A stretch of DNA of 57,895 nt, from contig NZ_JAUHTR010000021.1 of the NCBI RefSeq assembly GCF_030418125.1, positions 1-57,895 of the forward strand, written 5' to 3'. Below are positions 25,424-35,084 of the stretch, piece by piece. A program made the position numbers and the translations under genes. Origin of the DNA: Fictibacillus fluitans (GTDB lineage: Bacteria > Bacillota > Bacilli > Bacillales > Fictibacillaceae). Below the pieces are notes generated by a model, which was given only the letters and a program-made list of their open reading frames with translations, searched no databases and was not told the origin of the DNA. Numbering within the stretch: position 1 is the first letter of the stretch; every line of letters starts with the position of its first letter.

Positions 25424-26023
25424 GTGGGAAAAAAACGCGTCATTCTGATAACTGACGGGGATTTATATGCACTGCGTGCGGTAGAGCATGTCGCCCGCAA
25501 AATTGGAGGACGCTGCATTTCCCACTCATGGGGCAATCCTTCGAGGTTAACCGGTCAGCAGCTTGTATCCCTGATCATGAAAACACCGTATGATCCCGTG
25601 CTCGTCATGTTTGATGATTGCGGATTCAGGGGGGAAGGACCCGGGGAACTGGCCATGCGTGCAGTTTGTGAACATCCTGGAATTGAAGTATTGGGCGCCA
25701 TAGCGGTGGCCTCCAAAACACGGTATTCCGAATGGACAAAAGTCCACTTCTCCATTGACCGCTATGGAAAATTCACGGAATTTGGCATTGATAAGAGCGG
25801 TCTGCCTGACATTGAAACAGGCAGGATCAACGGGGACACAGTATATATTCTTGATGAATTAGACCTTCCGATTGTTATTGGCATCGGCGATATCGGAAAG
25901 ATGGCAGGGCATGATGCGGTGGAAAAGGGAGCTCCCATAACCAGCATAGCTGTGGCAACCATCCTAGAAAGGAGCGGGTATAATGCAGGAACCGAAGGAA
26001 AGACAAAAGACACGAATCAGTAA
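25424..26023 (+). CDS. spoVAEa: Stage V sporulation protein AEa
   Basis: 199 residues, soluble. Opens [20 protein letters not shown] and contains [20 protein letters not shown], typical of the SpoVAEa family. It is less essential than other SpoVA proteins in B. subtilis. GTG 25424 is preferred over GTG 25415 because AGGGG at 25411 would be too close to the earlier codon. Its 3' end overlaps spoVAF by 41 bases. Confidence 0.88.
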   Translation: MGKKRVILITDGDLYALRAVEHVARKIGGRCISHSWGNPSRLTGQQLVSLIMKTPYDPVLVMFDDCGFRGEGPGELAMRAVCEHPGIEVLGAIAVASKTRYSEWTKVHFSIDRYGKFTEFGIDKSGLPDIETGRINGDTVYILDELDLPIVIGIGDIGKMAGHDAVEKGAPITSIAVATILERSGYNAGTEGKTKDTNQ

Positions 26024-27464
26024 AAAAATCCAGGAAAATGAACATCAGCTGAAATCAAGGCTGGGAATCGGTGTCAGCTTTGACGTGGGCGTTAGAAAGC
26101 TTCATGTCATGAAAAAAGAAGTTCAGATTTACTATTGCACCGGGCTTTGCGACAGTCTCTTTATTATTGAAATCATGCGGGAGCTCATGGACATGGATCA
26201 TGGGCACCGTGCACCTTCCAATGTCAAAGAAATATTGCATGATCATCTTTCCCATCAGCAGGTTGAGCTGACAGATAACCTGGAAATCGCGATCGACAGG
26301 ATGCTTTCCGGATTAATTGCTGTATTTTTGGAAGGTGAAGACCAGGCATTCATAGTGGATGTCAGAAGCTATCCCGGACGGCAGCCGGAAGAACCCGATA
26401 TTGAGAAGGTGGTCCGGGGCTCAAGGGACGGATATACTGAGAACATTATCATTAATACCGCACTGACACGCCGCAGAATTCGGGATGAACGGCTGCGGCA
26501 CGAAATTATGCAAGTCGGAAAGCGGTCAAAGACCGATATTTGTATCTCCTATATTGATGACATCGCTGATCCCGGGCTTGTCGATCTGGTAAAAAAAGAG
26601 CTGCAGAATATTGATATTGATGGTATTCCCATGGCTGACAAAACAATTGAAGAATTTCTCGTGAAACAGGGATGGGATCCGTTTCCTCTTGTCCGGTATA
26701 CGGAAAGGCCAGATGTTGCCGCCCAGCATTTAATGGAGGGGCATGTTCTCATTATTACCGATACGAGCCCGAGTGTCATTATTACACCAACCACTTATTT
26801 TCACCACGTGCAGCATGCCGAAGAATTTCGCCAGACCCCGATGGTCGGCGCCTTTATCCGCTGGGTCCGGTTTGCCGGCATTATCGCTTCGCTTCTCCTT
26901 GTTCCGCTCTGGTACCTTTATGCTACACAGGAAGGGCTGCTGCCCCCAGATATCGATTTTATCGGACCGAACAAGACAACCAATATCCCATTGTTCCTGC
27001 AAATTATTTTTGCGGAAATCGGGATTGAGATCCTGAGAGTAGCCGCGATCCATACACCCAGTCCGCTGTCGACAGCGATGGGATTGATTGCCGCGGTGCT
27101 GATCGGACAGATCGCCATTGATGTGGGGCTTTTTGTTCCAGAGGTTATTTTATATGTTGCCGTTGCTGCGATCGGCGGATTTTCGACGCCAAGCTATGAG
27201 CTGAGTGTGGCCAATAAAATGCTTCGCCTTGTCCTTTTGATATTAACCGCCATTTTCCATGTGCCGGGACTAGTGGGCGGAGCCACATTACTGCTCCTGT
27301 ATCTCGCTTTCATTAAAAACTTGAATACACCTTATCTGTGGCCGTTTATACCGTTCAATGCCAAAGCTTTTATGCAGATTGTGATCCGGCTGGCTGTGCC
27401 ATTGTCCAGAGTCCGGCCAAGCGTCGTACATCCGCAAAACAGCAAAAAGCAGCCAACTTCTTAA
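25983..27464 (+). CDS. spoVAF: Stage V sporulation protein AF (GerA family)
   Basis: 493 residues, homologous to the A subunits of germinant receptors (GerAA). A large N-terminal hydrophilic domain to about 295 ([19 protein letters not shown]) is followed by about five membrane helices with [25 protein letters not shown] and [15 protein letters not shown]. Known to form an ion channel-like complex that amplifies germination. GGAG precedes ATG 25983; last gene of the spoVA operon. Confidence 0.93.
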   Translation: MQEPKERQKTRISKKIQENEHQLKSRLGIGVSFDVGVRKLHVMKKEVQIYYCTGLCDSLFIIEIMRELMDMDHGHRAPSNVKEILHDHLSHQQVELTDNLEIAIDRMLSGLIAVFLEGEDQAFIVDVRSYPGRQPEEPDIEKVVRGSRDGYTENIIINTALTRRRIRDERLRHEIMQVGKRSKTDICISYIDDIADPGLVDLVKKELQNIDIDGIPMADKTIEEFLVKQGWDPFPLVRYTERPDVAAQHLMEGHVLIITDTSPSVIITPTTYFHHVQHAEEFRQTPMVGAFIRWVRFAGIIASLLLVPLWYLYATQEGLLPPDIDFIGPNKTTNIPLFLQIIFAEIGIEILRVAAIHTPSPLSTAMGLIAAVLIGQIAIDVGLFVPEVILYVAVAAIGGFSTPSYELSVANKMLRLVLLILTAIFHVPGLVGGATLLLLYLAFIKNLNTPYLWPFIPFNAKAFMQIVIRLAVPLSRVRPSVVHPQNSKKQPTS

Positions 27465-27535
27465 GAAGTGTTGCCGAATATCCAATTTTGTGATAAATTT
27501 GTTCATAACAATTGGATATGCCTCATTTATAAATA

Positions 27536-27720
27536 ATGGGGTAGAGGCGCAAAGCGGATGAGTAGGATGATGGAGTGAATGGACATGATGAAATCATTTT
27601 AAAGGCCAATTTGCCGAAGTGTGGGAATGCTCCATCCGTTCCTATGCTGGGCCGCTGCCGAACAGACAGCGGACTGTCACTGCAATGCTTGCAGTGGAGA
27701 ACTATTCCGGCAAATGGGGG
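27536..27720 (+). promoter_or_regulatory. Lysine riboswitch (L box) upstream of lysA
   Basis: The 350-base gap 27465-27814 holds this leader. L-box landmarks occur in order: GGGGTAGAGGCGC at the 5' end, GAGTAGG, TTTGCCGAAGTGTGGGAA, GCTGGGCCGCTGCCGAA, ACAGCGGACTGTCACTGC and the closing CCGGCAAAT. The closing arm (TTCCGGCAAA) is near the terminator, consistent with lysine-induced premature termination. A reading frame through it in phase with lysA is accidental. Confidence 0.88.
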
Positions 27721-27728
27721 TACGGATG

Positions 27729-27771
27729 TAGACAGCCAGTGTACCTTATACACGGGCTGTCTTTGTTTTTT
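27729..27771 (+). terminator. L-box attenuator terminator
   Basis: AGACAGCC-AGTGT pairs with ACAC-GGGCTGTCT, followed by TTGTTTTTT. It lies 43 bases before the lysA start and is the expression platform of the lysine riboswitch. Confidence 0.9.
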
Positions 27772-27814
27772 CGTCGGAACAGGATCTCTGCAGGATAGAA
27801 AAGGGGAGATTAGA

Positions 27815-29140
27815 ATGTACTTACACGGCACAAGCTCAATCAATGAAGATAATCATTTGACAATCGGCGGGCTGGACACGGTCCAGCTTGCACAAAAATA
27901 CGGAACACCGCTTTATATTTATGATGTGGAACTGATCAGACAACGCGCAAGGTCGTTTAAAAAAGCCTTTGAGGAAAAAGGCATCAAAGCTCAGGTGGCA
28001 TATGCAAGCAAAGCCTTTTCGTGCCTCGCACAGGTTCAATTAGTGGCGGAGGAGGGTCTTAGCCTGGATGTTGTTTCCGGAGGAGAGCTTTATACCGCGC
28101 TTGCAGCTGGTTTTCCAGCTGAGCGCATCCATTTTCACGGCAACAATAAAAGCTATGATGAGCTCCAATATGCCCTGAAGTCAGGGATCGGATGCTTTGT
28201 GGTGGATAATTTCCATGAACTGCGCATGCTTGATGAGCTTTGTGGAAAAATGAATAAAAAGGCGTCCATTCTTCTTAGAATCACTCCGGGAATTGAGGCT
28301 CACACCCATGAATACATTTTAACCGGTCAGGAAGATTCAAAATTTGGCTTTGACCTTCAGAATGGCCAGGCGGAAAAAGCAGCGATCGAAGCACTGGATT
28401 CAGAAGCCCTGACTCTTCTGGGCGTGCATTTTCATATTGGTTCGCAAATCTTTGAAACTGCCGGTTTCATCCTGGCGATACAGAAGCTGTATGAATACCT
28501 TGCCAAATGGAACAGCGAATTTTCCTTTTTCCCTGATGTTTTAAACCTGGGGGGAGGTTTTGGTATTCGTTATACAGAGGAAGATGAGCCGCTTGAGCCC
28601 AAAGAATATATTGAAGCGATGATCAGTGAAGTAACAAGCCTCTCTGCTTCAAATTCGGTTTCAGTGCCTGAAATCTGGATTGAACCGGGACGTTCGCTCG
28701 TCGGAGACGCAGGAACCACCATATATTCGGTCGGCTCGCAAAAGGATATTCCTTCCGTACGGCATTATGTGGCGGTAGACGGTGGGATGAACGATAATAT
28801 CAGGCCGGCACTCTACCAGGCCCAATATGAAGCCGCGCTTGCGAACCGGGCGGGAGAAAAAGGAACAAATAAGGTGTCCATTGCAGGAAAATGCTGCGAG
28901 TCCGGAGATATGCTCATTTGGGACATTCTTCTCCCCGAGGTGCAAACCGGTGATTACCTTGCTGTATTTTGTACAGGGGCCTATGGCTATTCCATGTCCA
29001 ACAACTATAATCGCATTCCGCGGCCGGCGGTCGTTTTTGCGGAAAAGGGAGAAGATCAGCTGGTTGTTAAAAGGGAAACCTATGAAGACCTTCTCAGGCT
29101 GGACCTGCCATTAAAAAACGGCGTATTGGCCGGTAATTAA
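27815..29140 (+). CDS. lysA: Diaminopimelate decarboxylase
   Basis: 441 residues. PLP enzyme for the last step of lysine synthesis. The PLP lysine is in VAYASKAFSC (about residue 65), with HIGSQI, GGGFGIRY for the phosphate, EPGRSLVGDAG and the active-site CCESGDML motif. ATG 27815 follows GGGGAGA and gives the usual family length. Regulated by the upstream lysine riboswitch; in a sporulating cell it competes with dipicolinate and peptidoglycan for meso-diaminopimelate precursors. Confidence 0.95.
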   Translation: MYLHGTSSINEDNHLTIGGLDTVQLAQKYGTPLYIYDVELIRQRARSFKKAFEEKGIKAQVAYASKAFSCLAQVQLVAEEGLSLDVVSGGELYTALAAGFPAERIHFHGNNKSYDELQYALKSGIGCFVVDNFHELRMLDELCGKMNKKASILLRITPGIEAHTHEYILTGQEDSKFGFDLQNGQAEKAAIEALDSEALTLLGVHFHIGSQIFETAGFILAIQKLYEYLAKWNSEFSFFPDVLNLGGGFGIRYTEEDEPLEPKEYIEAMISEVTSLSASNSVSVPEIWIEPGRSLVGDAGTTIYSVGSQKDIPSVRHYVAVDGGMNDNIRPALYQAQYEAALANRAGEKGTNKVSIAGKCCESGDMLIWDILLPEVQTGDYLAVFCTGAYGYSMSNNYNRIPRPAVVFAEKGEDQLVVKRETYEDLLRLDLPLKNGVLAGN

Positions 29141-29213
29141 GTAAACCTCACTGGACGCTCGGCCAAAAAAAGCATAAAATAAGGAAGTATGCTGAATTCA
29201 GGAGGTAATATAC

Positions 29214-29648
29214 ATGAAAAAAGGTTCAATTGAATTTGAAAACGGAGAAAAAATATCGATCGAGCTGTTTCCGGACGAAGCACCTGGAACGGTAGCAAAC
29301 TTTGAAAAGCTTGCGAACGAAGGATTTTATAACGGGGTAACTTTCCACCGTGTCATTCCCGGCTTTGTAGCACAAGGCGGCGATCCTACGGGAACAGGAG
29401 CAGGCGGTCCCGGGTATACCATCAAATGTGAAACTGAAGGAAACACGCACAAGCATGTGGCTGGTTCATTATCCATGGCACACGCAGGAAAAGACACAGG
29501 CGGAAGCCAGTTCTTTATCGTTCATGAGCCGCAGCCTCATTTGAACGGTGTTCATACGGTTTTCGGGCAAGTGACTGAAGGCATGGATACCGTGCTACGA
29601 ATCAAGCAAGGCGATGTTATGAAAGAAGTAAAAGTCTGGGAAGAATAA
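29214..29648 (+). CDS. ppiB: Peptidyl-prolyl cis-trans isomerase (cyclophilin)
   Basis: 144 residues, a cytoplasmic cyclophilin. Catalytic core [19 protein letters not shown] (Arg in HRV) and the GSQFFIV strand are present. No signal peptide. CAGGAGG precedes ATG 29214. It follows lysA by 73 bases, as in B. subtilis, and ends in a terminator. The riboflavin operon that follows ppiB in B. subtilis is absent here. Confidence 0.95.
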   Translation: MKKGSIEFENGEKISIELFPDEAPGTVANFEKLANEGFYNGVTFHRVIPGFVAQGGDPTGTGAGGPGYTIKCETEGNTHKHVAGSLSMAHAGKDTGGSQFFIVHEPQPHLNGVHTVFGQVTEGMDTVLRIKQGDVMKEVKVWEE

Positions 29649-29655
29649 GAACAGA

Positions 29656-29687
29656 AAAAAAGCCTCCGCTTCAGGAGGCTTTTTTAT
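29656..29687. terminator. Bidirectional terminator between ppiB and ypuF
   Basis: AAAAAGCCTCC pairs with GGAGGCTTTTT around a six-base loop, with A- and T-runs on both sides; it serves both convergent genes. Confidence 0.88.
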
Positions 29688-29701
29688 ATGCTTAAAAGTT
29701 C

Positions 29702-30220
29702 TTATTCCGCAGCTGTGTTTTTGCGCCTTTTTTGTGCTTCCCGTTCACGAATGATTTCGCTCCGGTCCCGGGTCCGGTGCTTATGAATAATCTGGTCATT
29801 GTCCATATCGCTCATTGCTCCCCAGGAAGAGCCATGTTTTTTTATGGATTGGCAGCATTCATTAAAAAGGCTCTTATCCGTAACGGGAAGGTTCATATCG
29901 GTGTAGGGAAAACGGCTGGTGATGTCGCTGAGCCGCTTTTTTAGCTGTTCAAGCAGCAGCGAATGATCAAGACCGAGTGCTGCAATATTTTCTTTCTGGC
30001 CGTCCAGGCGTTTTATTGCGCTTTCCATCATTCTCCTTGCTCCTTCAACGTTCCCCCTTCGCTGATGATAAAGGGAAACTGCGATCTGGATCAGACCTAC
30101 CCAGACGCCATTTTGCATGCCTTCTTTTTTCCAATGTTCTTCGAGGACTTCATGGCATTCGAAGTAATCTCTTTTTCCATGAAAGTATGCCAGATAGTCG
30201 ATATAAGCTTCAGGGTACAT
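29702..30220 (-). CDS. ypuF: DUF309 protein YpuF
   Basis: 172 residues. DUF309 helical domain with the hallmark [16 protein letters not shown] at about 20-35 and [14 protein letters not shown]; the conserved histidines resemble a metal or active site, but the function is unknown. The basic tail [11 protein letters not shown] is unstructured. ATG 30220 is preceded by AGGAGGACC; the longer reading frame upstream crosses into the scpA promoter. Divergent from scpA, as in B. subtilis. Confidence 0.85.
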   Translation of the reverse strand: MYPEAYIDYLAYFHGKRDYFECHEVLEEHWKKEGMQNGVWVGLIQIAVSLYHQRRGNVEGARRMMESAIKRLDGQKENIAALGLDHSLLLEQLKKRLSDITSRFPYTDMNLPVTDKSLFNECCQSIKKHGSSWGAMSDMDNDQIIHKHRTRDRSEIIREREAQKRRKNTAAE

Positions 30221-30346
30221 TTGCGGTCCTCCTTCGGACAGGTTCTTCTTCATTCTACTAAAAAAAGAGAAAGCAAAAAAGGAACTCCCTTTAAAATATG
30301 GTATAATTCCGATACAAGATACATTGTAGAAACAGAGGTTGCGACA

Positions 30347-31099
30347 ATGAAATACAGCGTGAAGATAGATGCATTTGAAGGTCCTCTGGATCTGCTCCTG
30401 CATCTTATTGGTACGTATGAAATTGACATTTATGATATCCCGGTTGCTGTCATAACCGAACAATATATGAATTATATACATACCATGCAGGAATTAAAAC
30501 TGGATGTGGCCAGCGAATACTTGGTTATGGCTGCGACATTGCTTGCCATTAAAAGCAAAATGCTTCTTCCCAAACAGGAAGTACTCGATCCGGATGATCA
30601 GCTTGAAATGGATGAGGATGACGATCCGCGGGAGGATTTGGTACGAAGACTTGTGGAATACAGGAAGTTTAAACAGGCAGCGCATGACCTGAAAGAAAAA
30701 GAAACGGCAAGAAGCATGATTTTTACGAGGGAGCCAATGGATCTCACTTCCTATGAAAATGAAGAGGAAGCCGCTAATCCCGTCGCCAACGTGACAATTT
30801 ATGATATGCTGGCAGCCATGCAGAAAATCTTTTCGAAAAAAATGGAGAAAGTTCCAAGAAAGACGACCATCGAGCGCCGGGAAATTCCGATTGAAACGCG
30901 GATGCAGCAGATCATTCAGGACATTAAACGATCAGGCAGAAAGAAATTTTCGGATCTCTTTACCTCGTCGAGCAGGGAGTATCTCGTTGTTACGTTTCTC
31001 GCTGTCCTGGAGCTTATGAAAACGAAAGAAGTAGAATGTGAGCAGGAAGATAACTTTAGCGAAATTTTTATTTATGCACCAAAGGAGAATGAAGTTTGA
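30347..31099 (+). CDS. scpA: Segregation and condensation protein A
   Basis: 250 residues. Kleisin subunit of the SMC condensin complex. N-terminal SMC-neck binding domain ([12 protein letters not shown], about 9-20), a central acidic linker ([15 protein letters not shown]) and the C-terminal winged helix binding the SMC head ([19 protein letters not shown]). ATG 30347 matches the family start [13 protein letters not shown]. Overlaps scpB by four bases. Confidence 0.95.
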   Translation: MKYSVKIDAFEGPLDLLLHLIGTYEIDIYDIPVAVITEQYMNYIHTMQELKLDVASEYLVMAATLLAIKSKMLLPKQEVLDPDDQLEMDEDDDPREDLVRRLVEYRKFKQAAHDLKEKETARSMIFTREPMDLTSYENEEEAANPVANVTIYDMLAAMQKIFSKKMEKVPRKTTIERREIPIETRMQQIIQDIKRSGRKKFSDLFTSSSREYLVVTFLAVLELMKTKEVECEQEDNFSEIFIYAPKENEV

Positions 31100-31683
31100 A
31101 TCAATCAGCAGAACAGAAAGCAGTCATTGAAGGACTGATCTTTGTATCCGGAGAGGAGGGCATTGACAAAAAGCAGATGGCCGATGTTCTTCAGGTCGGC
31201 ATGCCAGAAGTGGAATCATTGCTGGACGATCTGCTCAACGACTACCGGTCGGGCCCGCGAGGAATGGAAATTATTGAAATCGCCGGTTCCTTTCAATTTG
31301 TAACAAAGCGGGAGCATGCCGCTTATTATGAGCGGCTGGTCGCCGCTCCGTCACACACAAGCCTTTCTCAGGCAGCCCTTGAAACACTGGCCATCATCGC
31401 TTATAAACAGCCTATTACCCGGGCAGAGATTGAGGAAGTAAGAGGGGTGAAAACCGAAAAACCGCTCCAGACCCTCTCATCCAAAGGATTAATCACCGAA
31501 AAAGGCAGGGCCGAGGGGACAGGGCGTGCCATTTTGTACGGAACGACCAAAAGCTTTCTTGAGCATTTCGGATTAAAGTCCATCGAGGAACTACCTCCTC
31601 TTCCTGAGCAGTTGGAAGACTCGTCTATTGAAGAGGAAGCAGATTTATTTTTTTCAAAGTTTCAGGAAACCATGGATGAATGA
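31096..31683 (+). CDS. scpB: Segregation and condensation protein B
   Basis: 195 residues with two winged-helix domains (about 8-80 and 90-165; [20 protein letters not shown] marks the second). Dimerises and binds the ScpA linker in the condensin complex. The start is TTG 31096, overlapping the scpA stop, with AAAGGAG nine bases upstream. Confidence 0.95.
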   Translation: MNQSAEQKAVIEGLIFVSGEEGIDKKQMADVLQVGMPEVESLLDDLLNDYRSGPRGMEIIEIAGSFQFVTKREHAAYYERLVAAPSHTSLSQAALETLAIIAYKQPITRAEIEEVRGVKTEKPLQTLSSKGLITEKGRAEGTGRAILYGTTKSFLEHFGLKSIEELPPLPEQLEDSSIEEEADLFFSKFQETMDE

Positions 31684-31701
31684 AAAGGAGCTGAGGATTC
31701 G

Positions 31702-32076
31702 TTGAAAATTCGATCTTGTGCCGGATATGAGCTGGAAAAAGCAAAATCCAATTCCCCTGAGGACTTTTTTAACCGCTCAGAAGTCATTTATGAGCATAAG
31801 GGCAAAGAGCGTTCCTTTGAATTGCTGTACGTTAGATTTCTTGAAGAACAGCTGCAGGAGGATCTCACACAGCAGCTCACATTAGAAAGTGGAGAGCACC
31901 TTGCCGTGAGGGATATTGCCGCTCTTGCCTGCCTGCTGCAGGCGGATGGTCATCTCGAACGCCGGAAAGTGTACATCAACGATCAGAATGAATTTTCCGC
32001 CCTTTTTCAGAACCTTGACTGGAATAAATTGAAGAGAATCTGGGACCGGGTTAAAGCAGCCTCTATCAGATCCTAA
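31702..32076 (+). CDS. Unrecognised 124-residue protein after scpB
   Basis: I do not recognise this protein. It is soluble, acidic to neutral, with no signal peptide or membrane segment. It starts at TTG 31702 with AAAAGGAG upstream, 18 bases after scpB, and is closed by a terminator, so it is probably co-transcribed with scpAB. The C-terminal half (about 70-120) is predicted helical with a LNWNKL-like segment near DWNKLKRIWDRVK. In B. subtilis the gene in this position is ypuI (DUF3907), to which it shows no similarity that I can see. Confidence 0.7.
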   Translation: MKIRSCAGYELEKAKSNSPEDFFNRSEVIYEHKGKERSFELLYVRFLEEQLQEDLTQQLTLESGEHLAVRDIAALACLLQADGHLERRKVYINDQNEFSALFQNLDWNKLKRIWDRVKAASIRS

Positions 32077-32080
32077 ACGA

Positions 32081-32107
32081 AAGCCTCCTTATAAAGGGGG
32101 CTTTTTT
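32081..32107 (+). terminator. scp operon terminator
   Basis: AAGCCTCC pairs with GGGGGCTT (one G-T pair), then a run of T. Confidence 0.82.
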
Positions 32108-32175
32108 CCATTTATAAGCGTAAAAGCATTGTAAAGAGGGAAAACTTCAGTAACTACGTATACGGAGGTTCATTG

Positions 32176-33264
32176 ATGCCTAAAATTCTATCCGTCCAAA
32201 CAACAAATCTGCCACATAAACTTGAACAGGAACAAACACTTGAATTTGCAAGAGGCTTGTTTCAGCGCTCATTTAAGGACATTGAACGGCTTTTGAAAGT
32301 CTTTCATAACGGAGAAATAAAAACACGCTATTTTGCCAAGCCCATAGAATGGTTTGCCGAACCCCACTCCCTGCAGGAAAAAAATGATTTTTACATAGAG
32401 AGCGCAACCCGTTTCGGCATACGTGCCATTCGGAAGTGTTTGCAGGAATCTCCGTTTTTAAACCGGCCGGTTGATTATCAGGAAATTGATGCCATTTTCT
32501 TTATTTCAAGTTCAGGCTTCGCCACACCAAGCATTGAGGCCAGAATCATGAATGAATTGCCATTCTCCCCGCATACCAAGAGAATACCGATTTGGGGACT
32601 CGGATGCGCTGGCGGTGCTTCCGGGTTTTCAAGAGCGTATGAGTATTGTAAAGCGTTTCCTGAAGCTAATGTGCTTGTGCTTAGTGTGGAGCTTTGCAGC
32701 CTGACATTCCAGCATGATGACCACAGCAAAAGCAACCTGGTGGGCACGTCTTTGTTTTCTGATGGAATTGGCTGTGCCTTGCTGTGCGGTGATGATTCCA
32801 GGGCGGGGAGTGCATCCTCCCTTGAAGCTGTTCCTGTAGTGATGGACACTATGTCAACCCTTATGCCAAATTCTGAAGAGGTAATGGGCTGGGATTTTAA
32901 GGACAATGGACTGTATGTTGTATTCTCCAGGGACATTCCAAATATCATTCGCGGCTGGCTCAAGCCTAACGTAGATCAGTTCCTTGAACGAAATGCGCTT
33001 ACCGGCCGGGATATTCGCCATTTTATTGCACATCCCGGGGGGAAAAAGGTCCTGGATGCCTATGTTGATGCTTTGGACATGCCTGTTGAGAAAACGGAAG
33101 TTTCAAAGGCGGTCCTTCAGGATTTCGGGAATATGTCATCCGCTACTGTCTTTTACGTGATGGAACGCTTTATGGCAAGAATGCCCGAAAGAGGGGATAT
33201 CGGTCTGATGGCAGCACTCGGACCTGGTTTTTCATCTGAATTGCTTTATTTACAATGGAAATAA
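32176..33264 (+). CDS. bpsA: Type III polyketide synthase (alkylpyrone synthase)
   Basis: 362 residues, chalcone-synthase superfamily. Extends long-chain acyl-CoA with malonyl-CoA to alkylpyrones and alkylresorcinols. The catalytic triad is complete: Cys144 in GLGCAGGASG, His286 in FIAHPGGKK, Asn319 in DFGNMSSAT. ATG 32176 follows ACGGAGG; TTG 32173 is less likely. The next gene is the methyltransferase bpsB, the known B. subtilis partner. In B. subtilis the pair lies elsewhere; here it sits between scpB and dacB. Confidence 0.93.
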   Translation: MPKILSVQTTNLPHKLEQEQTLEFARGLFQRSFKDIERLLKVFHNGEIKTRYFAKPIEWFAEPHSLQEKNDFYIESATRFGIRAIRKCLQESPFLNRPVDYQEIDAIFFISSSGFATPSIEARIMNELPFSPHTKRIPIWGLGCAGGASGFSRAYEYCKAFPEANVLVLSVELCSLTFQHDDHSKSNLVGTSLFSDGIGCALLCGDDSRAGSASSLEAVPVVMDTMSTLMPNSEEVMGWDFKDNGLYVVFSRDIPNIIRGWLKPNVDQFLERNALTGRDIRHFIAHPGGKKVLDAYVDALDMPVEKTEVSKAVLQDFGNMSSATVFYVMERFMARMPERGDIGLMAALGPGFSSELLYLQWK

Positions 33265-33279
33265 AAAAGGGGGAGAATC

Positions 33280-33837
33280 ATGCTGTTCTGGATATTTTTT
33301 GCTGTGCTGGTGATCCAGCGTCTAGCCGAGCTTTTGGTTGCCAGAAAAAATGAGAAATACCTGCTTTCCAAGGGAGCCTTTGAAGCAGGACATGAACATT
33401 ACAAATGGATGGTCGGCATACATACCTGTTTTTTTGTTTCGTTTTTATTGGAAGTGCTCATCTTTCACAAGGACCCGGCATTTTGGTGGTGGATTCCTTT
33501 TTCTCTATTTCTTCTGGCCCAAGTGGCCCGCGTTTGGTGCATCTCCTCTTTAGGTCATTTCTGGAATACAAAAATTATAATCCTGCCCGGTGCCCATGTG
33601 GTGGCCAAGGGACCTTATAAATATATAAGACATCCAAACTACGTCATTGTAACACTGGAAATCATTATGATTCCTTTAGTTTTTCAAGCCTATTTCACGA
33701 TGGTGCTCTTCCTTATTTTAAACGCGGTGATTCTGTCCGTACGAATACCTGAAGAAGAAAAAGCGCTGCAGGAAGCAACCAATTACAGCGCCCGATTTCA
33801 AGGGAAACGACGATTTTTGCCAGGCGATGATATCTGA
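33280..33837 (+). CDS. bpsB: Isoprenylcysteine methyltransferase-like alkylpyrone methylase
   Basis: 185 residues, ICMT-family integral membrane methyltransferase with about four or five helices. The SAM-binding signature GPYKYIRHPNYV is at about 110-121. B. subtilis BpsB (YpbQ) O-methylates the alkylpyrones made by BpsA. Begins 15 bases after bpsA with a GGGGGAG ribosome site, so it is an operon. Confidence 0.88.
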   Translation: MLFWIFFAVLVIQRLAELLVARKNEKYLLSKGAFEAGHEHYKWMVGIHTCFFVSFLLEVLIFHKDPAFWWWIPFSLFLLAQVARVWCISSLGHFWNTKIIILPGAHVVAKGPYKYIRHPNYVIVTLEIIMIPLVFQAYFTMVLFLILNAVILSVRIPEEEKALQEATNYSARFQGKRRFLPGDDI

Positions 33838-33855
33838 CTGGAAATAATTTACCAA

Positions 33856-33883
33856 TCATAACCGTCCGTTTTTTGCATAAACT
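33856..33883 (+). promoter_or_regulatory. Sigma-E-type promoter of dacB
   Basis: TCATAAC (33856-33862), 13 bases, CATAAACT (33876-33883). Both halves resemble the sigma-E elements TCATATT and CATACAAT with the same spacing as the candidate before spoIIM. dacB is sigma-E-transcribed in B. subtilis. Confidence 0.68.
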
Positions 33884-33911
33884 TGTACAAAACAACTAAG
33901 GACGGGATACC

Positions 33912-35084
33912 ATGCGCTATTCAACAAAAAAATGGACAATGCTTATCTTAGCAGCTGCTCTTCTGCTTACCTGTATGCCGCCTCAGGCAACGGCTGCAGG
34001 GCCTGGTGTGTCCGCTAGAGCTGCTATTTTAATGGAACAGGAATCAGGAAGGATTCTATATGCACGGAATGAACACCGTCCCATGCGCATCGCAAGCATT
34101 ACGAAGATCATGACAGCCATCATTGCCATTGAATCCGGCAAGCTTTCAGACCGGGTTACCATCAGCGATGCGGCCACCCGGACGGAAGGTTCTTCTCTCT
34201 ATTTAAAACCGGGAGAGCATATCTCACTTAATGATCTTGTATACGGTCTGATGCTCCGTTCGGGTAATGATTCAGCTGTTGCCATTGCCCAGTATGTAGG
34301 TGGGAGCCTCGATGGTTTTGTTTATATGATGAATGAAAAAGCCCGTGAAATCGGAATGAAGAACACGCAGTTCAGAAATCCGCACGGCCTGGATGACCAT
34401 GATGATCACTACTCATCCGCTTATGATATGGCGCTGCTTACCCGGTATGCGATGGATAATGAAAAGTTCAGGGAAATTTCATCTTCCGTTATCTACCGGT
34501 CACCACAAGAGGGTGAAAAATGGGAGCGGATCTGGCGGAATAAAAATAAAATGCTGAAGCTTTATCCTTACTCCACTGGCGGAAAAACAGGATATACAAA
34601 GCTTGCCAAACGCACCCTCGTTTCCACTGCTAAAAAAGACGGCATGGGACTGATCGCTGTCACATTGAATGATCCAAATGACTGGGAAGACCACGCGTCC
34701 ATGTTCAATTGGGGTTACCGGACGTTCAAGCTGACCAGCCTTGTAAAAAAGGGAGTAGTAAACGGGATCAAGCTAAAGGCCTATCAAAATAAAATTGAAG
34801 CGGCTAGAGACCTTAATTACCCCTTAATGAAGGGGGAGGAAAAGGACATTCAACGATCGGTGAATCTTTACCAGCCGCCAAAAGGCGGTAAGTGGAAAAA
34901 TGGAGCGGTGCCCAAGCCGATTGGCAAAATGAAAGTAATGCTCGGAGACCAAATCCTTGGCAGCCTGCCATTGTACTATGAGGGCAAAGGGCTGGTAAAA
35001 GAAGAAAACCATAGTATCTGGAATGTGTTTAAACATATGGTGGCTTCCCTGTTTGCCATAAGCGGTGGTTCACACCATGGTTAA
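33912..35084 (+). CDS. dacB: D-alanyl-D-alanine carboxypeptidase DacB
   Basis: 390 residues. Sporulation-specific PBP5* that lowers cross-linking of spore cortex peptidoglycan. Signal peptide about 1-28 (ATAA-G). Active site Ser62-x2-Lys65 (ASITK), SGN in MLRSGNDSAV, KTG in GGKTGYT. A C-terminal hydrophobic/amphipathic end provides membrane association. ATG 33912 with AAGGACGG upstream. Overlaps spmA by eight bases; dacB-spmA-spmB is a known operon. Confidence 0.95.
   Translation: MRYSTKKWTMLILAAALLLTCMPPQATAAGPGVSARAAILMEQESGRILYARNEHRPMRIASITKIMTAIIAIESGKLSDRVTISDAATRTEGSSLYLKPGEHISLNDLVYGLMLRSGNDSAVAIAQYVGGSLDGFVYMMNEKAREIGMKNTQFRNPHGLDDHDDHYSSAYDMALLTRYAMDNEKFREISSSVIYRSPQEGEKWERIWRNKNKMLKLYPYSTGGKTGYTKLAKRTLVSTAKKDGMGLIAVTLNDPNDWEDHASMFNWGYRTFKLTSLVKKGVVNGIKLKAYQNKIEAARDLNYPLMKGEEKDIQRSVNLYQPPKGGKWKNGAVPKPIGKMKVMLGDQILGSLPLYYEGKGLVKEENHSIWNVFKHMVASLFAISGGSHHG

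Noticed and set aside
27575-27814. An 80-codon N-terminal extension of lysA
   Set aside because: It would run through the lysine riboswitch and its terminator; ATG 27815 has a ribosome site and the correct family N-terminus.
29963-30346. A 128-codon extension of scpA
   Set aside because: It is antisense to ypuF and absent from the ScpA family.
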